Source: CAVZVZ01 sp963778895 (GTDB lineage: Bacteria; Actinomycetota; Acidimicrobiia; Acidimicrobiales; Acidimicrobilacustridaceae). Taken from it: 64,000 nt of DNA. The stretch covers positions 806,001 to 870,000 of the forward strand of contig CAVZVZ010000002.1 of NCBI GenBank assembly GCA_963778895.1, given 5' to 3'. A model generated the notes under the pieces. That model ran no database searches. It worked only from the letters and a program-made list of their open reading frames with translations, and was not told the origin of the DNA. The position numbers were made by a program, and so were the translations under genes. Shown in pieces: positions 62,204-64,000 of the stretch (within the stretch, counting starts at the first letter, position 1; each line of letters begins with the position of its first letter).

Positions 62204-64000
62204 TCATTCGACCACGCGTAGGGTGCCGGGGATGTCCATGCGACGGAGCCGGCGGATGGTGAGCAGAGGCGCGAGGCCGACGGCTATCACGCTGAGCGTC
62301 ACGGCGGTGAGCACCGTGCTGGGCGACACGACGATGTCCATGCGCATGTCGGGCATGGTCGTCGCCATCGTGGTCGTGATGATCCAGCGGTTCAGCAACA
62401 GCCCGACACCGACGCCGACTGCGGTACCGAGGAGGCCGATCAACAGACCCTCCGCCGTCTCGAGGCCCAGGACCCGCCGCACCGGCATCCCGAAGGCGAA
62501 AAGCGTGGCCCGCTCCCGAGCGCGCTCGTCCGCGTTGATGCCGGTGGCGTTGTACGCGATGAGCAGCGCGAGGACCAGGATGAACATCTCCAACACCTGG
62601 AAGATGCCGGTGAACTCCTGCAGGCTGTCCTCCGCGACTTGGGTACTGACCGCTACAGGCTGCACCGAGGTCACCCCCGGTACGGTGAACAGCTCCCGCT
62701 GGACGTCATCGGGCGTGGCGCCTGCGGCCGGCAGCAGGTAAGCCGCGTTGGCCAAGCCCGATACGCCGAAGGTGTCGAGCTGCGATCGGTCGATGTACGC
62801 GGTGAACCGGAAGGGGCTCGGTTGGATCGCGGCGACGAGCATCGGCGTCCGCACGATCGCGAAGCCGTCGCCTTGGCGCGACGGGTGCTCGAGGGTGACG
62901 GTGTCGCCCACCGTTACGCCCAGATCCTCGGCGGCCTTTCTGGCCAGCACGAGCCCTGCTCGGTCCGCGCCGAGCCCTCCCTTCTCGAGGGTGGGTTTCC
63001 ACACGTCGCTGTCGAGGTCGATGGCCTCGAGCGCAACGTCGATGGCGTCGTGGCCCGGAGTCGACAACGTGCCCCCGATTCGGAGCACGGGTTCCACGGC
63101 GCCGACCGAGTCTGCTGCCGTCACTGCGGTCAGCTCCGGGCCGCCCTCGACGACGAAGCCGTCGAGCGTCGCGAACACGCGATCGGGGTGGTGGCCGAGC
63201 AGCTCGGTCTTGTTGCGTTCCATGGTGACGGTGAACGAGTCGAGCAGTCCGAGGACGACCACGAGGGCGGTGACGGCGGCACCGATGCCGAGCGCGGTGA
63301 GAACGGTTCGGCGGGGCGCGCGCAAGACGTTGCCGAGTGGCATGCGGCGGAAGGCGCCCACCGGCCAGCGGAGGCGGCGCAGCAGCGGCGCGATGCCGCT
63401 GTGCGCGGAGGCGTGGGTGGTGGTGATGGCGTCGACCGGCATCACCCGCACCGCCCGCCACACCGGCCAGGCGGTCGCGAGGAACGGCAGTACGAACCCG
63501 ATGGCGGCGCCGCGCAGGAACATGCCCGGTTGCCAGGGCGTCCGCCACACCGGGAGGGGCAGGATCGACTCGAACACCGGCCGGATGGCGGCCATCACCA
63601 CCAAGGTCATGACCACTCCGAGGGCTGCACCCGCGAACGCGATCTGGGCGCCGACCAGCAACGGGCGCACGGCCAGTCGCCGGCGCGACCAACCCATGGC
63701 CATGCCGATGCCGATCTCGCGGCGCTGCGCCTCCACCATCCGACTGGCGAGGTTGAACGCCCCGAAGGCGGCACCGGCCAGGATGAGGGCGGCGAGGATG
63801 TTCCAGAACTTCTGGTCGCCCTCGATGTCGTCGTACAGCACGCGGTAGGAGACCTCGTCCCGGGTCTGCATCACCGTCGCGCCGAGGCCGATGCCCGACG
63901 CGGCGAACGCTGACTCGACCTCACGGGCGGCGGACGCCGGGTCGACCCCAGGTGACAGCTGGAGGATCAGGTCGTTCACCCGACCCGGTCGCCCGGCCAG
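62204..64000 (-). CDS. FtsX-like (MacB-type) ABC transporter permease, 5' end beyond the window
   Basis: About 599 residues visible. Two FtsX permease domains are present. The first has RMVEAQRREIGIGMAMGWSRRRL and spans near GAQIAFAGAALGVVMTLVVMAAI. The second has NADERARERATLFAFGMPVRRVLG and LLIGLLGTAVGVGVGLLLNRWI. A periplasmic MacB-like domain (about residues 230-450) lies between them. The reading frame is open to the right edge, so the N-terminus is missing. It is the membrane half of an exporter for lipids, antibiotics or lipoproteins; the ATPase would lie outside the window. Confidence 0.9.
   Translation of the reverse strand: MAGRPGRVNDLILQLSPGVDPASAAREVESAFAASGIGLGATVMQTRDEVSYRVLYDDIEGDQKFWNILAALILAGAAFGAFNLASRMVEAQRREIGIGMAMGWSRRRLAVRPLLVGAQIAFAGAALGVVMTLVVMAAIRPVFESILPLPVWRTPWQPGMFLRGAAIGFVLPFLATAWPVWRAVRVMPVDAITTTHASAHSGIAPLLRRLRWPVGAFRRMPLGNVLRAPRRTVLTALGIGAAVTALVVVLGLLDSFTVTMERNKTELLGHHPDRVFATLDGFVVEGGPELTAVTAADSVGAVEPVLRIGGTLSTPGHDAIDVALEAIDLDSDVWKPTLEKGGLGADRAGLVLARKAAEDLGVTVGDTVTLEHPSRQGDGFAIVRTPMLVAAIQPSPFRFTAYIDRSQLDTFGVSGLANAAYLLPAAGATPDDVQRELFTVPGVTSVQPVAVSTQVAEDSLQEFTGIFQVLEMFILVLALLIAYNATGINADERARERATLFAFGMPVRRVLGLETAEGLLIGLLGTAVGVGVGLLLNRWIITTTMATTMPDMRMDIVVSPSTVLTAVTLSVIAVGLAPLLTIRRLRRMDIPGTLRVVE

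Noticed and set aside
1..64000. Mobile element, phage or integrative island
   Set aside because: No transposase, integrase, terminal repeats or tRNA-attachment duplication was recognised, and composition and codon use look even across the window.

Overview
The window is about 68-70% G+C (by eye), densely coded, and looks like the chromosome of an actinobacterium, most likely an uncultured Acidimicrobiia-type lineage. Pointers are F420/FMN luciferase-like (LLM) oxidoreductases, many TetR regulators, a class A penicillin-binding protein, a MalT-like LuxR regulator, many GTG starts, four-base ATGA/GTGA overlaps, and a recurrent leaderless promoter (TANNNT, 6-7 bases, start codon). I found no rRNA, tRNA, CRISPR array, insertion sequence or prophage. 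Many housekeeping-type genes carry single-base frameshifts while conserved motifs continue in the neighbouring frame. I treat these as probable sequence errors, not pseudogenes, and describe each such gene over its whole span.

Layout. 1-10.3 kb: serine hydrolase end, GNAT, small proteins, a TetR/di-iron oxidase pair with a palindromic operator, an LLM/Gfo-Idh-MocA pair, a class A PBP, a zinc-ribbon coiled-coil protein, a membrane protein and a histidine phosphatase. 10.4-15.6 kb: a DUF3089 lipoprotein and the most unusual block, a four-gene overlapping operon PqqD - HprK-like kinase - PqqD - nucleotidyltransferase. It is divergent from a Tat-exported Asp-box repeat protein with only 40 bp between start codons. 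15.6-18.7 kb: old-yellow-enzyme-type reductase, NTF2-like protein, DUF2252. 18.8-26.3 kb (all minus): cydA, cydB, GH15 glucosidase, NDH-2, glucose-dehydrogenase-like SDR and aldose 1-epimerase, which read as a route from glucan or trehalose to a bd-type quinol oxidase. 26.4-33.0 kb: aquaporin, ClC channel, anaerobic-type sulfatase maturase, exported proteins, glutamate decarboxylase. 33-38.3 kb: lipoprotein, membrane proteins, a flippase-like protein with an embedded kinase-like domain, TetR and an NAD(P)H flavin reductase. 38.4-44.2 kb: a Rieske/ThDP-enzyme fusion, CPA2 antiporter, ECF sigma/anti-sigma pair, beta-propeller lipoprotein and a Thr/Ser-rich exported protein. 44.2-49 kb: Cys-type arylsulfatase divergent from a LAL regulator. 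49-54 kb: USP, CBS and flavodoxin stress-type genes, secreted proteins and an HNH lipoprotein. 55-60.2 kb: a BKACE-SDR-SDR operon, LLM oxidoreductase, PPOX protein and TetR. 60.2-64 kb: rhomboid-like protein, exported protein and an FtsX-type ABC permease running off the right edge.

How the parts may work together (inference): the maturase at 29-30 kb could convert the active-site Cys of the sulfatase at 44-46 kb to formylglycine. The ClC channel and glutamate decarboxylase resemble the two proton-handling arms of acid resistance. The most original candidates are the RRE-kinase-RRE-nucleotidyltransferase operon, which resembles the tailoring half of lasso-peptide clusters without the cyclase, and the Rieske-ThDP fusion enzyme.
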